45,833 bases of DNA, taken from assembly GCA_900642245.1 (NCBI GenBank), contig CAAAJI010000009.1:137637-183469 (forward strand). The letters are read 5' to 3'. Each line of letters begins with the position of its first letter. Position 1 is the first letter of the stretch. The DNA is from Fragilaria radians. Its lineage: Eukaryota; Bacillariophyta; Fragilariophyceae; Fragilariales; Fragilariaceae. Positions 11,996-22,841 of this stretch are shown here, piece by piece. Under the pieces are notes generated by a model. It was not told the origin of the DNA. It did no database searches and saw only the letters and a program-made list of their open reading frames with translations. The position numbers were made by a program, and so were the translations under genes.

Positions 11996-14333
11996 TTAAT
12001 AAAACTTCGTGGCCTTCTTTCGCAGAACGCCAACAGCAATGAGCCGAAAAAGAAAGAAAAGACTCAATAAGACAATCCAATACATCCAAGTAAGATCGTT
12101 CCTAGCATCAATCGAATCGAGAAGTCGTGCACAATTGGCATTCGCTTCTGGATTTCCACAGTTTTCGTGGAATTCTGCCACAAGCCCTAACCTAACAGCG
12201 TAAGTTAAAGTGCATGTATACTGGGCCCAACGCAACCACACAGGAATGAGATTTGGAGTTACAAAGAACCCAGCGAAAAGCATTTGTGGCACAAACAAGA
12301 TTGGAAGCATCTCTTGAGCTAGTTTTGGATCTTCTACAGAGCACCCCAAAAGAACAGCAAGAGCTGTACTCGACATTGCCAATGAGTAAACAATTACAAG
12401 AAAGATACCAAAGTTCGCCTGGAATCCTATCATAAAGAATACGATCACAACCTTTCATGGATGAAGAAATGTTAGTACAGCGATGTCAAGCTTCACTCAA
12501 AAAGAATGATTCCAACTTACCTGTACTGCTATCTGAAGAAAGGTAATGAACGCTTCCATGGTAAATCGCGAAAGAAAGTATGAAATGACACTGTAATGGT
12601 TTGTAGAATACTCTCGGAGGAAAACAGGGCGTTCCTCAGGGAATGCCAAAAGAGCTGGTTGAGCTGTCCCGAACATACTCATGAGCATGGCCATAATCAG
12701 AGCACCAAAGTGACTCTGTAGATTCTGTTGATTGGCAGAGTCGGACTTTCCTACATTCAGAAAAATAACTCCAATCAAAACAGAGAGGAAGATAGTCAAC
12801 CCAAATCTTGCACCAACAGCTGCAACATCACGACGTAAATTTGAAATCTCTCGACCAAAAAGAAGCCTAATTTCTGTAGGCATACCAACAGGACGATTAT
12901 CTTCAACACCAACTTTCGATCGTCTGGTAAGAGTAATTCCAAGAGCGTCTTTTCCTTCTTCGGAAGTAAAGGCACCACCAATACTACGTTTGTCTTCTGG
13001 GAAAAATCCAGAAGACTTTAGCTGATCGAGGGTAGCAGACTGAGCTACATTCATGATCCAATCGGCAGGCTGATGATGGGAAGTTTTGCATTGTTAGTAG
13101 AGGAATCTATTATCAACGAGCTGATGTTAAGGAAGCACTTACATTGTAGTTCGGAGGATTTGGGTAGTTGCGAGCTGCGAAATACGAAGGAACAGAGGCT
13201 ACAGGGCCTTGATACATGACCATACCCTTGTTCATTAGAATCAAGTGATCAAAGGAATTGAAAATTTCCGATGAAGGTTGATGAATAGTGAACAGAACAC
13301 TTGAGCCTGCATTTGCAACTTTCTTCAACACCTGACACAACTGCACTGCAGAATAGGAATCCAATCCAGAAGTTGGTTCGTCCAAGAATACCAATGCTGG
13401 TTTGGTAACGAGCTCAACACCTACGCTTGTGCGCTTACGCTGTCCTCCAGAAATACCTTTAATCAAAGCGCCACCAACAATCGTATCTGCGCAGTCTTCC
13501 AAACCTAATTCTGATATCATGCGATTAGTGAGCTTGTCCAATTGAGAATCAGTCATGTATCTTGGAAGACGAAGTTTGGCGGAAAAACGAATTGCCTCAC
13601 GTGGTGTCGATGTGACTTGCAGTGAATCGTCTTGAGCGACAAAAGCGATTTGTTGTCTAACATAAACATTTGTAGGATCCACATTGTAATTATTGAGACG
13701 AATATCAGCATTGATAGTGATTCTTCCCCTCGTGGCTGCCCTTCCAGCAAGAATGTTGAGCAAAGAAGTTTTTCCAGCTCCACTGTTGTTGGTTGTAGCC
13801 AAAGATATAGAGTTGGATGGTTTAATTCTTAGAATATTCAAGATAAATTTTACACACGTTTTCGCTTTAGTTAATCTTACCTTGGTCCCATGATAGCAGT
13901 TGTTTGCTTCGCTGGAACTTCTCCCCAGACTTTGTTGAGAAGTAAGCGCTCTGCATCACCTTTTACCCCGGCCTTTTTGAAAAAAAGAAGTGATATCAAA
14001 TAAGTTGTAGTGCTTCGTAGTCAAAATTCAATTGTTGCAGTAAATACATACCAATTTCATGTTGACGTTCTGCCATGTGAGAGTTTTTCCATCTCGTGGT
14101 GCAAAGGGATCATCTCTTGAATCAAGGATACTCTTATTACTATCGTCTGTCATATTGGAATCCTTGGTAAACTGAGAGTGGTCCTTTCTCATCAATGATT
14201 CGACATCCACGTTTTCAAGCGTTTCGACATTTTCCCCAGGAGATGGTCGGGGTGATGTGTTAATCTGATACTGTCCGGATAAAAATTCAGTTAGAGAGGG
14301 AACTTTGTAGTCTTTGCTTCCATGGCTAGCCAT
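11996..14333 (-). CDS. ABC transporter, ABCG (White) half-transporter
   Basis: Five exons on the minus strand, 14333-14052, 13972-13881, 13782-13143, 13069-12521 and 12451-11996, join to give 672 residues with correct phases. The order is nucleotide-binding domain then membrane domain, as in ABCG half-transporters, and the length is typical. Walker A is GPSGAGKTS (about 123-131), with its first Ser codon split by an intron. The signature is ISGGQRKRTS (about 235-244). Walker B and D-loop read FLDEPTSGLD (about 257-266), and the H-loop is TIHQPSS (His292). PADW opens exon 4, and about six hydrophobic helices follow. The last span is followed by a short basic tail. ABCG half-transporters must dimerise to export lipids, sterols or other hydrophobic compounds. 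The substrate and membrane cannot be read from the sequence. The first about 95 residues are polar and Ser/Asp-rich, without a signal peptide. Confidence 0.93.
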
Positions 14334-17300
14334 TTTTACTTGTATATATGGAGAGTCTGTTTGGTTATCAAAAAATGAGAGATATTACATACTTTTCCCT
14401 TATAGCGGGTGGAAGTTCCTGGAAGTCGACGAATTCTTGGGAACAATTTCGAAAACTCATACTTTATACTTTATACTTTCTCATTTAGGTTACGAGGAAA
14501 TATCCACCAGCGTATGTTGCAAAGGTGAATGTATTGCCGTATCTCACAATGGGCATTTTAACCCGTAGTCTTCTTCTTTTTGGCTTCCTTTCATTTACGA
14601 ATTGTTTTTTGTCTGTTTAACTCGTGTATTTTTAATTGAGGTAAAGTTGCACAAATCTGGTTCTTTCCTTCCCAGGGAAGAGAGACGATTGGCCGATTTC
14701 AAGCGGGCCTTTTTAGGTTAAACCTAAGCGTTAAAGTATAAAAGAAGTCTTGCTAGAAAAGATTCAGATATACGACTTCTGAAAAGTATAATAAAAAAGA
14801 GGGAAATTAATGTAAATGAATAATTTTATGATGCTATGGCGCACAAAAATCGGAACTGTCCATGGATGTAAAAAGCGTATAACTTTATTTATTGTGTGTT
14901 ACATTTGCTTCTGAATTAATCTGAAGTGGACAAGTATAGATCCATCATAAGGGGAAAATGATTAACAAAGTTCATAATCAAATCAAATGTAAATTTATAT
15001 TCAGCAGAAAGGCAATGAGATCATGCTTCGATTTTGGCTTGTATTCTAAGGTCAAATTGTAATTGATGCGGAGTTGAAAAATAAACAGAAGGGGATCAAG
15101 TTGGGGCGTATAATGCATAACTTTTCTTTCAAAGACATTTTGGCATCAGGAAATTTTTCCGTCTGCTGCGTGATGACTCTCAAGTTAGTAATTCAAATAC
15201 TTCCAACAACGTACATGCAAAATGCACCAACCCGTTTGTTCGTAGTCTAAAATCATTGATTTCTAACCTCTTCGATAAAAATTTCATGGAAGCATCTGAA
15301 AATTGCGTAGAGTCGTCTGTTACTTGAAAAGGCTGAAGTATTCCTCAAAATACAAGCTCTTCACCATGCTACTTTGACGCATAAAATCTACAAGTGGTCT
15401 CTATGACACATCACAATTAATATTTCCCTATTGCTTAAGGGTTAAAGTCACTACGATTGAAGCAATAGATAGTGGTCTCAACCTTTAAATACTACCAAGA
15501 TTTCTTCATAAAATTCGGCGTATAAAACACTCTGAGAAGATCTGCTACGGGGTAGAGTTTAAGATAGTGAAGTTACTAAGCAGCATAGTCATTTTAGAGC
15601 GTCATGACTCTGATTTAACGCTTTGAATAAAGTTCCTATGAAGAGATTGCCAAAATTGGTAACGCTTGAAGGAAAGGATTGTGTTGCCCTATGAGTCATT
15701 GGTGTATTTACTCTGTCTAGATTCGTATATGCACTTCACCTTTAGACTGACGCAACAGATCATCTGTTGAGTGCATATTTTTAGGATTTTTATGTCATTT
15801 GTTGATGATATTCAACCCGAAAACGACCCACAATTAAAGCTCAAAAGTTGTAGATTGGCATATTAGATTAGACCCGATTAGAGAAAAAGATTTGGTTGTA
15901 CGGAAGACTGGAAATAGGAGAATCTCAACCAACTACGTTACAGGAATAGGTAAAGCTATTTCAGGTATGAACAAAGTATACACATTGAAGTAATTATTTT
16001 ACATTGTCCTAGATGATTACAATAAAGCTTCGTAGTCTGAACTAGAGCAGGTGGCAAATTTATGGCAATGTGTGTCAATGTCATACCTTAAAGTATAGAC
16101 TAAAAGAAATACATTAATTTCATAACTTTATGTGAAATAAACAATATCCAGTCTGACGTTAATACCAGTGTTGGAGACTTCCAAGAATGTTCGTACAAGT
16201 CAAATAAAGAATCTAAATATTCTAAATATATACACGCCTGGGTTTGGGTAGCAAAGACATTAACTTTCCACTTTTCTTTATTATAACGCTAATTAAAAAC
16301 TAAAATAGTCTTAAGAAGGATATTGAGAGAATGAACTCATATCCTAATCAAGATTCACCAGAAAGTGAACACATGCGCCTGAAGGAGTGACGCAACACCT
16401 TCACAAGAGGGTGATGTGGCTCGAATGAGAGTAACCTTCACAACAGGGAAAGTGGCGCGGATGAGATCAATGCTAGTCAACAAATAAATAAATAGATCAT
16501 AATTTCATTTTGTGCAACAGAGCTTAAAACAGTCACATTCAGCATTACTTCCAGTTTACCAAAACTGTTTCGTCACGAAAGTTGAAAAGCGCATGACATA
16601 ATATGTCGAGAAACTAGCAAAATATCCATGGTAAAATAGTGTATAAAGAAATCAGCAACACTGGTTTGATATTTACAAATATTACCTACGAGTTGTCCAT
16701 AGCTATACTATTCGTATTACAGCGTCTATTTGTCGTATCTCAACTTCTTTTTTTCGGCAATAAAAATAAAATGTACTCAAATTGTGATAATCTCACAAAA
16801 AGCAATGTAATTGAAATGTAATCAACTCTACTTGGAGAAGACACCGTTAGAAAGTATGATCTAATTTAGACAACTCCTATGATTGCATCTTGGATTCAAA
16901 TCTAGCATAGAGGTTGAATGCAGTAAGTGTCGAATCATTTGAATGATTGCAGATGTGCAAATGTTATAATATTTATCTTTGAGCAAATTAGACTTACCCT
17001 TCATTTTCAAGCATACATTGATCATTACTAAATTTGCCATACAAAGTCATTCAAACTTCTACGCATTGTTGTATGGAAGCAATAGGACCTATGAATAAAT
17101 CCCTCCTCAAATAGTAGCTCTATAACTGGATTAACCGCTTAGGTATACTACAGCCTATTTCTCAAATGATAAACCCTAAGGGATCATTTTCAGCTCCTCT
17201 TCAAGTAATGCTCAGAATACGACAGCGCCTGATCCTTTAACAAAGTCCCCAACATGTTGGCCTTGTCAACAAGTTCCTTTAGAGGCATCAGGTCCTCAAT

Positions 17301-18103
17301 CGCACAGAAAGATATTGCCTTTTAATCCAATCCTTAGGGCTCGCTTCCTTGAAGATAGCAAAGTGTCAGCTCCTAATTCACCCTTGAATGGGAGGAACAT
17401 ATTTTAACGCACAGTGGGAGACCAGACAATGGAGTTGGGAGTTTCCAGATTATTACATAGGTCAGCAACATATTTAGTGACATGAAAAACTGAGAAATTA
17501 TAATCTAGATTTTATTCGGAAAAAATATCTTGTACAGCATCTATTTATCATTTCAAGGAGCCTTGGCAGATTAATTCAAATAACTTGAATGGTTATAAGG
17601 ATGAAGATCACACGGATGCAAACGCTACAATGCCTTGGCAGAGACAAAAGGTCAATTTTGATACTTCCTAAGCCCCTTCTTTGGCAAATGAAAGAACATA
17701 TTTTGAGAGTGCTAATCAAGGATGAGATTAGAAGATATTGAGTCCACAATGACGGATTATATGTATTTCATTCTTTACATTTTTCATTCCTGGATTCCCT
17801 GTAAATCAAGTTCAACGCATTTAGTGGTGTAGCCGCGGTTCAAGGCCATATTTTGACAGCTGGAACTAAAAAATCGTGAAGCCGACGTTCTTTGGAAAAA
17901 ATAGCTGCGTTTTCATGTACTCACAGAATGAAACTGAACTGGCAGGGAGAAAATTCACTTCTACAATTTTTCAATGAATGGTCAGAAAATAATTCCTGAC
18001 GTACCAATCCAACACGTAAGCCTGCTTGTAAATGAAAAACTCGAAATTTAAACTCACCCAATAGTTAGCCTGAGTCGAGATTCTTTTCTGTAAAAACTGG
18101 ACG
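14334..18103. other. Long spacer with probable retroelement relics
   Basis: This is 3.8 kb between divergent genes. The first few hundred bases upstream of 14333 should contain the transporter promoter. The rest is AT-rich with no intact frame of note. A decayed coding stretch lies at 17190-17420 on the minus strand (separate entry). The 13-mer CCAGTGTTGGAGA at 16165-16177 recurs at 20411-20423 and may be an LTR end. Confidence 0.45.
17190..17420 (-). pseudogene. Decayed coding relic, possibly retroelement Gag
   Basis: Reading the minus strand, two overlapping frames carry protein-like sequence broken by at least one frameshift. First comes KDWIKRQYLSVRLR, then DLMPLKELVDKANMLGTLLK, ending LKRS before a stop. 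The pattern of a basic K-x-Y-L-x-x-x-L-R segment followed by a helical M-x-L-K-E-L-V-x-x-x-N-x-L stretch resembles Gag-like parts of retroelement polyproteins. There is no ATG or usable splice context, so I treat it as dead sequence. The Gag assignment is an inference from pattern only. Confidence 0.3.
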
Positions 18104-19153
18104 ATGTTCCGAACGATGGTGAAGGAGGCGAGATGTTTAATTTTCTTGATCGTGTTGGTTGTTATTCTATCGACTCATTTAGTTGATGCCTTTATAAGTA
18201 CAAAATCATATCAGCTGAGTGGATACATATCATCATCCCATGCCTCAACATGGTCATCACCATCATCCCTGGCAGTAGCGAATCTTGATCAACGAATGAA
18301 TCGCAGGAATCGGTCTTCACAGAATGATAAGTCAAAAGTATCCTATGAAAAAGAGAGTTTGATGCAGGATCCTTTTCTATTGCTTGCATCTTCTGTCAGA
18401 CTCCTCTCCAAAATTCTGGGAGATTCAAGTAGTGGCACTCCGCAAGCCACAACCATTCTGCCATTGGGCTGGATTCTAGCTCTTGGGCTGATTATGTCAC
18501 AAAACTATGGCATTCAACTGATTCAATTCTCATCAATTTTCCTTCAAAAATTGTCATCATTCTATCTTTCAAGCCTTGTGGCTTTTCCTTGCATTACAAA
18601 AGCAATTAGTGCTGGTATAATCGGAATATGCGGTGATTTTATGGCGCAGCAACTTGAATTCAAGCTTCATCGTAAGACGATGAGAGGATCATCTAACTTG
18701 ATGGATATGAATAAATTTTCATACGACTCTCGTCGAGGTATCTCCATTATGACTGGGGGGTTCTTCGTATCTGGGCCTCTCATGCATTTAGGATACAACT
18801 TTTTTGAGCATATCCTGCCAGTGAAAGGCACACTTGCTGCCTTCACTCATTTGATTGCAGACATGCTAATATTGGATTCAGTTTTTGTGGCTGCAGCCTT
18901 TCTCAATACTGGAATAATGGAAGGGTATGATCTGAGAAAGCATATTATTCCACAATTTCGTCGGGATTACACTGATACTTTGAAGGCGAGCTGGGCCACA
19001 AGCATCATGTTGATGCCTTTGGGATTTTTGTGCTTTCGATTTCTTCCTGTCTCATTTAGAACTCTTGCTATGAACTTTACAGATGTTGTATGGGACGCCA
19101 TTGTCAGTTTTATGACACATAGAAATCGACACAAAGAGGATCGAATAATGTAA
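18104..19153 (+). CDS. Mpv17/PMP22-family membrane protein with plastid-type presequence
   Basis: The single exon encodes 349 residues. Residues 1-29 form a signal peptide, and cleavage before Phe30 in VDAF fits the diatom rule for import through the plastid ER and into the plastid. A Ser-rich transit-like segment with basic residues follows. The C-terminal half is the Mpv17/PMP22 domain: a first helix with GIIGICGDFMAQQ, then GGFFVSGPLMHLGYNFFE, then a Leu/Asp-rich helix, then the conserved tail WATSIMLMPLGFLCFRFLP. It ends VVWDAIVSFMTHR, where the family usually has a W-x-x-Y-L-S type ending. Known relatives are small four-helix proteins of mitochondria, peroxisomes or plastids, some acting as channels. 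The substrate is unknown. A second hydrophobic segment (about 122-155) precedes the domain. Confidence 0.88.
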   Translation: MFRTMVKEARCLIFLIVLVVILSTHLVDAFISTKSYQLSGYISSSHASTWSSPSSLAVANLDQRMNRRNRSSQNDKSKVSYEKESLMQDPFLLLASSVRLLSKILGDSSSGTPQATTILPLGWILALGLIMSQNYGIQLIQFSSIFLQKLSSFYLSSLVAFPCITKAISAGIIGICGDFMAQQLEFKLHRKTMRGSSNLMDMNKFSYDSRRGISIMTGGFFVSGPLMHLGYNFFEHILPVKGTLAAFTHLIADMLILDSVFVAAAFLNTGIMEGYDLRKHIIPQFRRDYTDTLKASWATSIMLMPLGFLCFRFLPVSFRTLAMNFTDVVWDAIVSFMTHRNRHKEDRIM

Positions 19154-20699
19154 ACTAAATCAAGTTTTTCAAAATAATACTCTATCTTTCTTTCACAATG
19201 AAGCTTCATTCATATGTTTACACAGGATATTGTTTGGCAATTGTAATTTGCTTAAAGGGGAATTATTTTTGTGATTATATCCCCATCTCTCTGCAACAAC
19301 TTACGGCAAATGTTTTTGAGAGAAACACCACCGACACAAGGCAAGATGATCATGTCAATATGTACATCCTATTTAGCTCCTTCTCTGTAACACATTCTAA
19401 GCCTTTGCATAACTTTGAAAGGAAACGTATTGGCATCATTCTACCCCCTAGAAGAGTTAAATCTGTCGCTTAACATAATTGACGTTGCATGGGACGTAAA
19501 AAGACTGGTATCCTTGACAACATCTGCGAGATCATAATGATGAAGATCTTGACGCGAAGGCATTAAAGATGATGTAAATAGATTTTAAAATGCGAAACAA
19601 ACAATTCGCAACAACTAGCCTATAAGAGCATGATAACTTTATAAAATGCTAATTTATGATCTTTAACATAAAGAATGATGTACATGCAAAAGCAGTAGTT
19701 CATGATAGTGATGTCTGAGTAGCTTGGGTGGAGGGTAAGCCTTGGTGTACAAACAATTCCAGGTCAAATTTAGAAGAAATCTGAAAAGTCCAATATACAG
19801 AGCTTTAGGGAGAATCAAACCTGTGTAAACTAGACGTTGCCTTTGATAGAAATGATACTCCACAGAGAAACAGTTTAGCCAATGTCCCCTATTCACACAA
19901 TAGGCAGCAAAGGTAGTACCATTGACGATGGTAAAGATTCATGGAATCTCTTCAAAGCATTGTGACGCTTGCACCCGAAGTCATTTTCATGCAATGACTC
20001 AAATTAATGTTTCCCTTTTTGCATCGCAAAATACTAAACGTACACTCTTGTACACCTAGTTCTAGGGCGCATCCTCGCTACAATTGTCATTCATTTTTTC
20101 ATCGCGGAAAGTGAGGGGGGAATGGTTTGGTGTAAAAGTCGGCCACAATCTTGCTGGATGGGCAGTAAAGCACAATTACTTCCTTCTTTTCAACAGGATC
20201 TTTGATGAAGAAGTACCTGATATTTGCATGCCGGTTTCATTTGTTGCTGGGTCATCTGCCCTTGCTTTCGAGTACTATGCCACTCCTAGTATCTGAGTAT
20301 ATGATGATATAAATTGAAGTATAAATCAAGAAGATAATACCTTACTTAAAAGGTGATAAGCATTATACAGTCTATGAATAAATGAATAGGCAAAAAGATG
20401 TATTTTTATTCCAGTGTTGGAGATGCCACTTATTTGTAGTAAAAGGAAATATACAGAATAAGATATTCTGTATATTTACCCAGCCCTTCACGGAAGTTTC
20501 TACCTCCCACAAATTTGGATGACAATAAATAATATCTCATTCTACAAATTTAGTGATGACCAAATACTGCTTGTAAATAAAACGTATGTATGATGCTTTT
20601 CAGGACCGTCTTGTTAGACGAAAAATTAATTAAATTCAAGTCATGTTACAATCCAAATCTTCACAAGATTTTTAAGATCACATCCATCCAACTTGTCAC
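19154..20699. other. Spacer, no supported gene
   Basis: Short open frames only. The one at 20084-20296 (+) starts with TTG and has no ATG-initiated form that makes sense. It contains a 31-base perfect hairpin at 20447-20477 and the 13-mer CCAGTGTTGGAGA at 20411-20423, both described separately. Confidence 0.45.
20447..20477. repeat. Perfect 14-bp inverted repeat with 3-base loop
   Basis: The arm AAATATACAGAATA is followed by AGA and its exact reverse complement TATTCTGTATATTT. The hairpin is AT-rich, lies 24 bases after CCAGTGTTGGAGA and near a decayed copia fragment, and is not within any gene. It could be a mobile-element end or a transcript hairpin. The function is unknown. Confidence 0.8.
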
Positions 20700-21180
20700 A
20701 AAAGTTGAGGATACAGGAGTATATTAGATTTAATCTTCACACTTGATTGTTCTCTTATGTTTTCGGGCATTTTCTTCAGCACATCTTTACTGTATTGCTT
20801 CATTTTGTGCCTTACCTTCTCATTCGTTGAGAAATCAAGTGTCATTCCGAGGTACTCCTGCCCTCTTGGAATTGAAAGTGTAGTTTCCTTACCACATTTA
20901 CACGTGCAGTGACCGCATCAACTTTTACTGCGATATTGTATGCCATCAACATGCCACACAATTGTATATGTCAATCCATCTATTGGTTTTCTTCGCGAAA
21001 CACAAGTCATAAGGATTGGCGAATCCGGAATTTTTCTCCAAAATGATAGTCCTTCAAGCATCCTTCCATAGAGCATACAACACTGGCTCAACCATCCTTC
21101 CCTTTAGCCCATGCGTAGCGTTCAAATCTTTCCAAGAGAAGGTATAAAAAGGGAAGTTACGCGGATTCTCCTATCAAGAC
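20700..21180 (-). mobile_element. Decayed Ty1/copia reverse-transcriptase fragment
   Basis: On the minus strand, LYGRMLEG (where copia has LYGMLE or similar) leads through a frameshift to NPYDLCFAKK (copia: NPYD-C-ANK). It continues to TIVWHVDGI, which stands where copia has the catalytic WHVDD. In the same frame, after a stop codon, GKETTLSIPRGQEYLGMTLD and FSTNEKVRHKMKQYSKD match the region following the YVDD box. The second catalytic Asp is replaced (V-D-G). Stops and frameshifts make it non-functional. No flanking LTRs or target duplications could be defined by eye. Confidence 0.85.
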
Positions 21181-22034
21181 TAAACTGTAGGATTTCTATC
21201 CTAACGCGTGATAAAATCATAAGGAACATACAATCTCACCCAATTGGTGATATTACTATGTGATGATATTTAATCTTGGGAAATACTTCACCAACCATAG
21301 CTTGACGTTACCTTCGAAGCTTGCCTCCATTCATATTGTGCTCTTCAGATACAACATAGTCCTGAATAGATTACCATCTTTCAAAGAATAAATAAATTTG
21401 TAACGATACTAAAGTCTTGGATTTGCAAGAAAATTCATGAATTCAGAATGTGTGAAATGTCATAAAATCTCGTTAATACTAAAACCTTTTGTTTTATGAT
21501 ATGTTCATTGTAAACACCACTTGACTCAATGACTACCAACATTTCATCTGGCAGACTATGTATTCATCCCTTAAATGGGAATATTATTTACCGGTGATAG
21601 TAGAAAAACCTGAAACAAATGGAAGAGTTAATGAATTTAGTTATCCTTTCAAAAATTTAAGAGTATTATTGATCCACTATATTGAAATCATGTATGCCAA
21701 TTTATATTCCACGTTAAATTATGTAATTTGGAAACTACAAATATGAAGATCTTTCTTGTTTCATATTTCACAGGTTTCCTTGGTTAAAATTTCAATTAGT
21801 GAAACAATTTCAATCAGATTCTAGTAGAGTAACGTGTAAAATTGCTGTCAAACCCTGTACCAATTATACCAACTTCTGTACAGTAAACAGTACCTTTCTG
21901 TAGCTTTGGACATACCAGTGCTAGTAGCAAGCAGAAACCGTAGGTGTGAAAGTTGGATTTCAGTTCACATCACCAAGAAATTATGGTTTCAAAAGTGCAA
22001 TAAAGGATATTTCTCCTCAACTGATTCACTTATC
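21181..22034. other. Spacer upstream of methyltransferase-like gene
   Basis: AT-rich sequence without a supported gene. The open frame of the next gene extends upstream to about 21906, but only from a TTG codon. It presumably holds that gene's promoter and 5' leader. Confidence 0.45.
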
Positions 22035-22841
22035 ATGATCTCCATTCGACGTTACCTTCTGAGATATACCTACTTATCGTTGATACCATTATGTTCCAGC
22101 CTTTCTTCGGCGACACGTCGGCAAGCCTTGGCTACTCTTATCTGTGGAACATGGAATTGTGCCACCATCCCAATATGCCTTGCTGAGGAGTCTAGCAGTG
22201 TCGAAGAAAATTCCTCAAGTGATTTTCGGTCTTTGGGATATAATCGTCGAGAGTACACTAACTCCATCGTGGCATCTCGAGATACGAACATATCACCATC
22301 TGAAGTTTATGATACACTTTTAAAATTAAAGCCGACGATGGCAAGTGGTTTGCGTGCCTTAGACGTCGGAGCTGGTGCCGGAGTTTCGACAGAGGTTCTT
22401 TGGAGGCTTGGTTATCGAAACATTGATGCATTAGACTGGAGTGGTGATGCCTGGAGGATTAACGTTGTAGAACAAGGAAATTGTCCAAAGTCAGTGCGTT
22501 TCTTTGAGATGGATGACGAACGGTTCTACAAACAATGGAAGTCAAATTCTAATTCACAAAAATACGATGCGATTGCGTTTAACTTTGCTGTTAATCGGAA
22601 GAAAGCCCTAAAGTTTAGCAAGGAGCTCTTAAACGATAACGGTATCTTATTAGCTCCCATAAATACACAAGAAGATTATTGGTTAAAACAGGCGTACACC
22701 CTTTTCGATTCGTCAGGACATATCCTATGGGTTGCAGACGATGTTGGCGCATGGAGCGTCCTCTTTCAACCTGATGTCACTCAAGATACTTGTCAAGGTA
22801 TCTGGTGTGCGCCATTTAATGGATTTCAGAAGTTAGAATGA
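22035..22841 (+). CDS. Methyltransferase-like protein with putative thylakoid-lumen presequence
   Basis: The first ATG of the open frame gives a single-exon protein of 268 residues. The class I SAM-binding core is visible: motif I ALDVGAGAGVST at about 108-119, an acidic end of beta-2 in NIDALDWSGDAW, and a later YDAIAFNFAVN strand with LLNDNGILLAPI. This fold transfers methyl groups from S-adenosylmethionine. The substrate is unknown. The N-terminus is complex: residues 1-25 are hydrophobic and could be an ER signal peptide. Next is ATRRQALATL (about 26-35), a twin-arginine-like motif, then a hydrophobic stretch ending ICLA before an acidic mature start. That order fits a lumenal protein imported by the Tat route of a complex plastid. 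The localisation is inference. The catalytic fold is well supported. Confidence 0.75.
   Translation: MISIRRYLLRYTYLSLIPLCSSLSSATRRQALATLICGTWNCATIPICLAEESSSVEENSSSDFRSLGYNRREYTNSIVASRDTNISPSEVYDTLLKLKPTMASGLRALDVGAGAGVSTEVLWRLGYRNIDALDWSGDAWRINVVEQGNCPKSVRFFEMDDERFYKQWKSNSNSQKYDAIAFNFAVNRKKALKFSKELLNDNGILLAPINTQEDYWLKQAYTLFDSSGHILWVADDVGAWSVLFQPDVTQDTCQGIWCAPFNGFQKLE

Noticed and set aside
20084..20296. 70-codon frame on the plus strand
   Set aside because: TTG start, no ATG-initiated form that makes sense and no recognised domain.
21906..22034. N-terminal extension of the methyltransferase-like gene
   Set aside because: Starts with TTG. The first ATG at 22035 gives a sensible targeting peptide.
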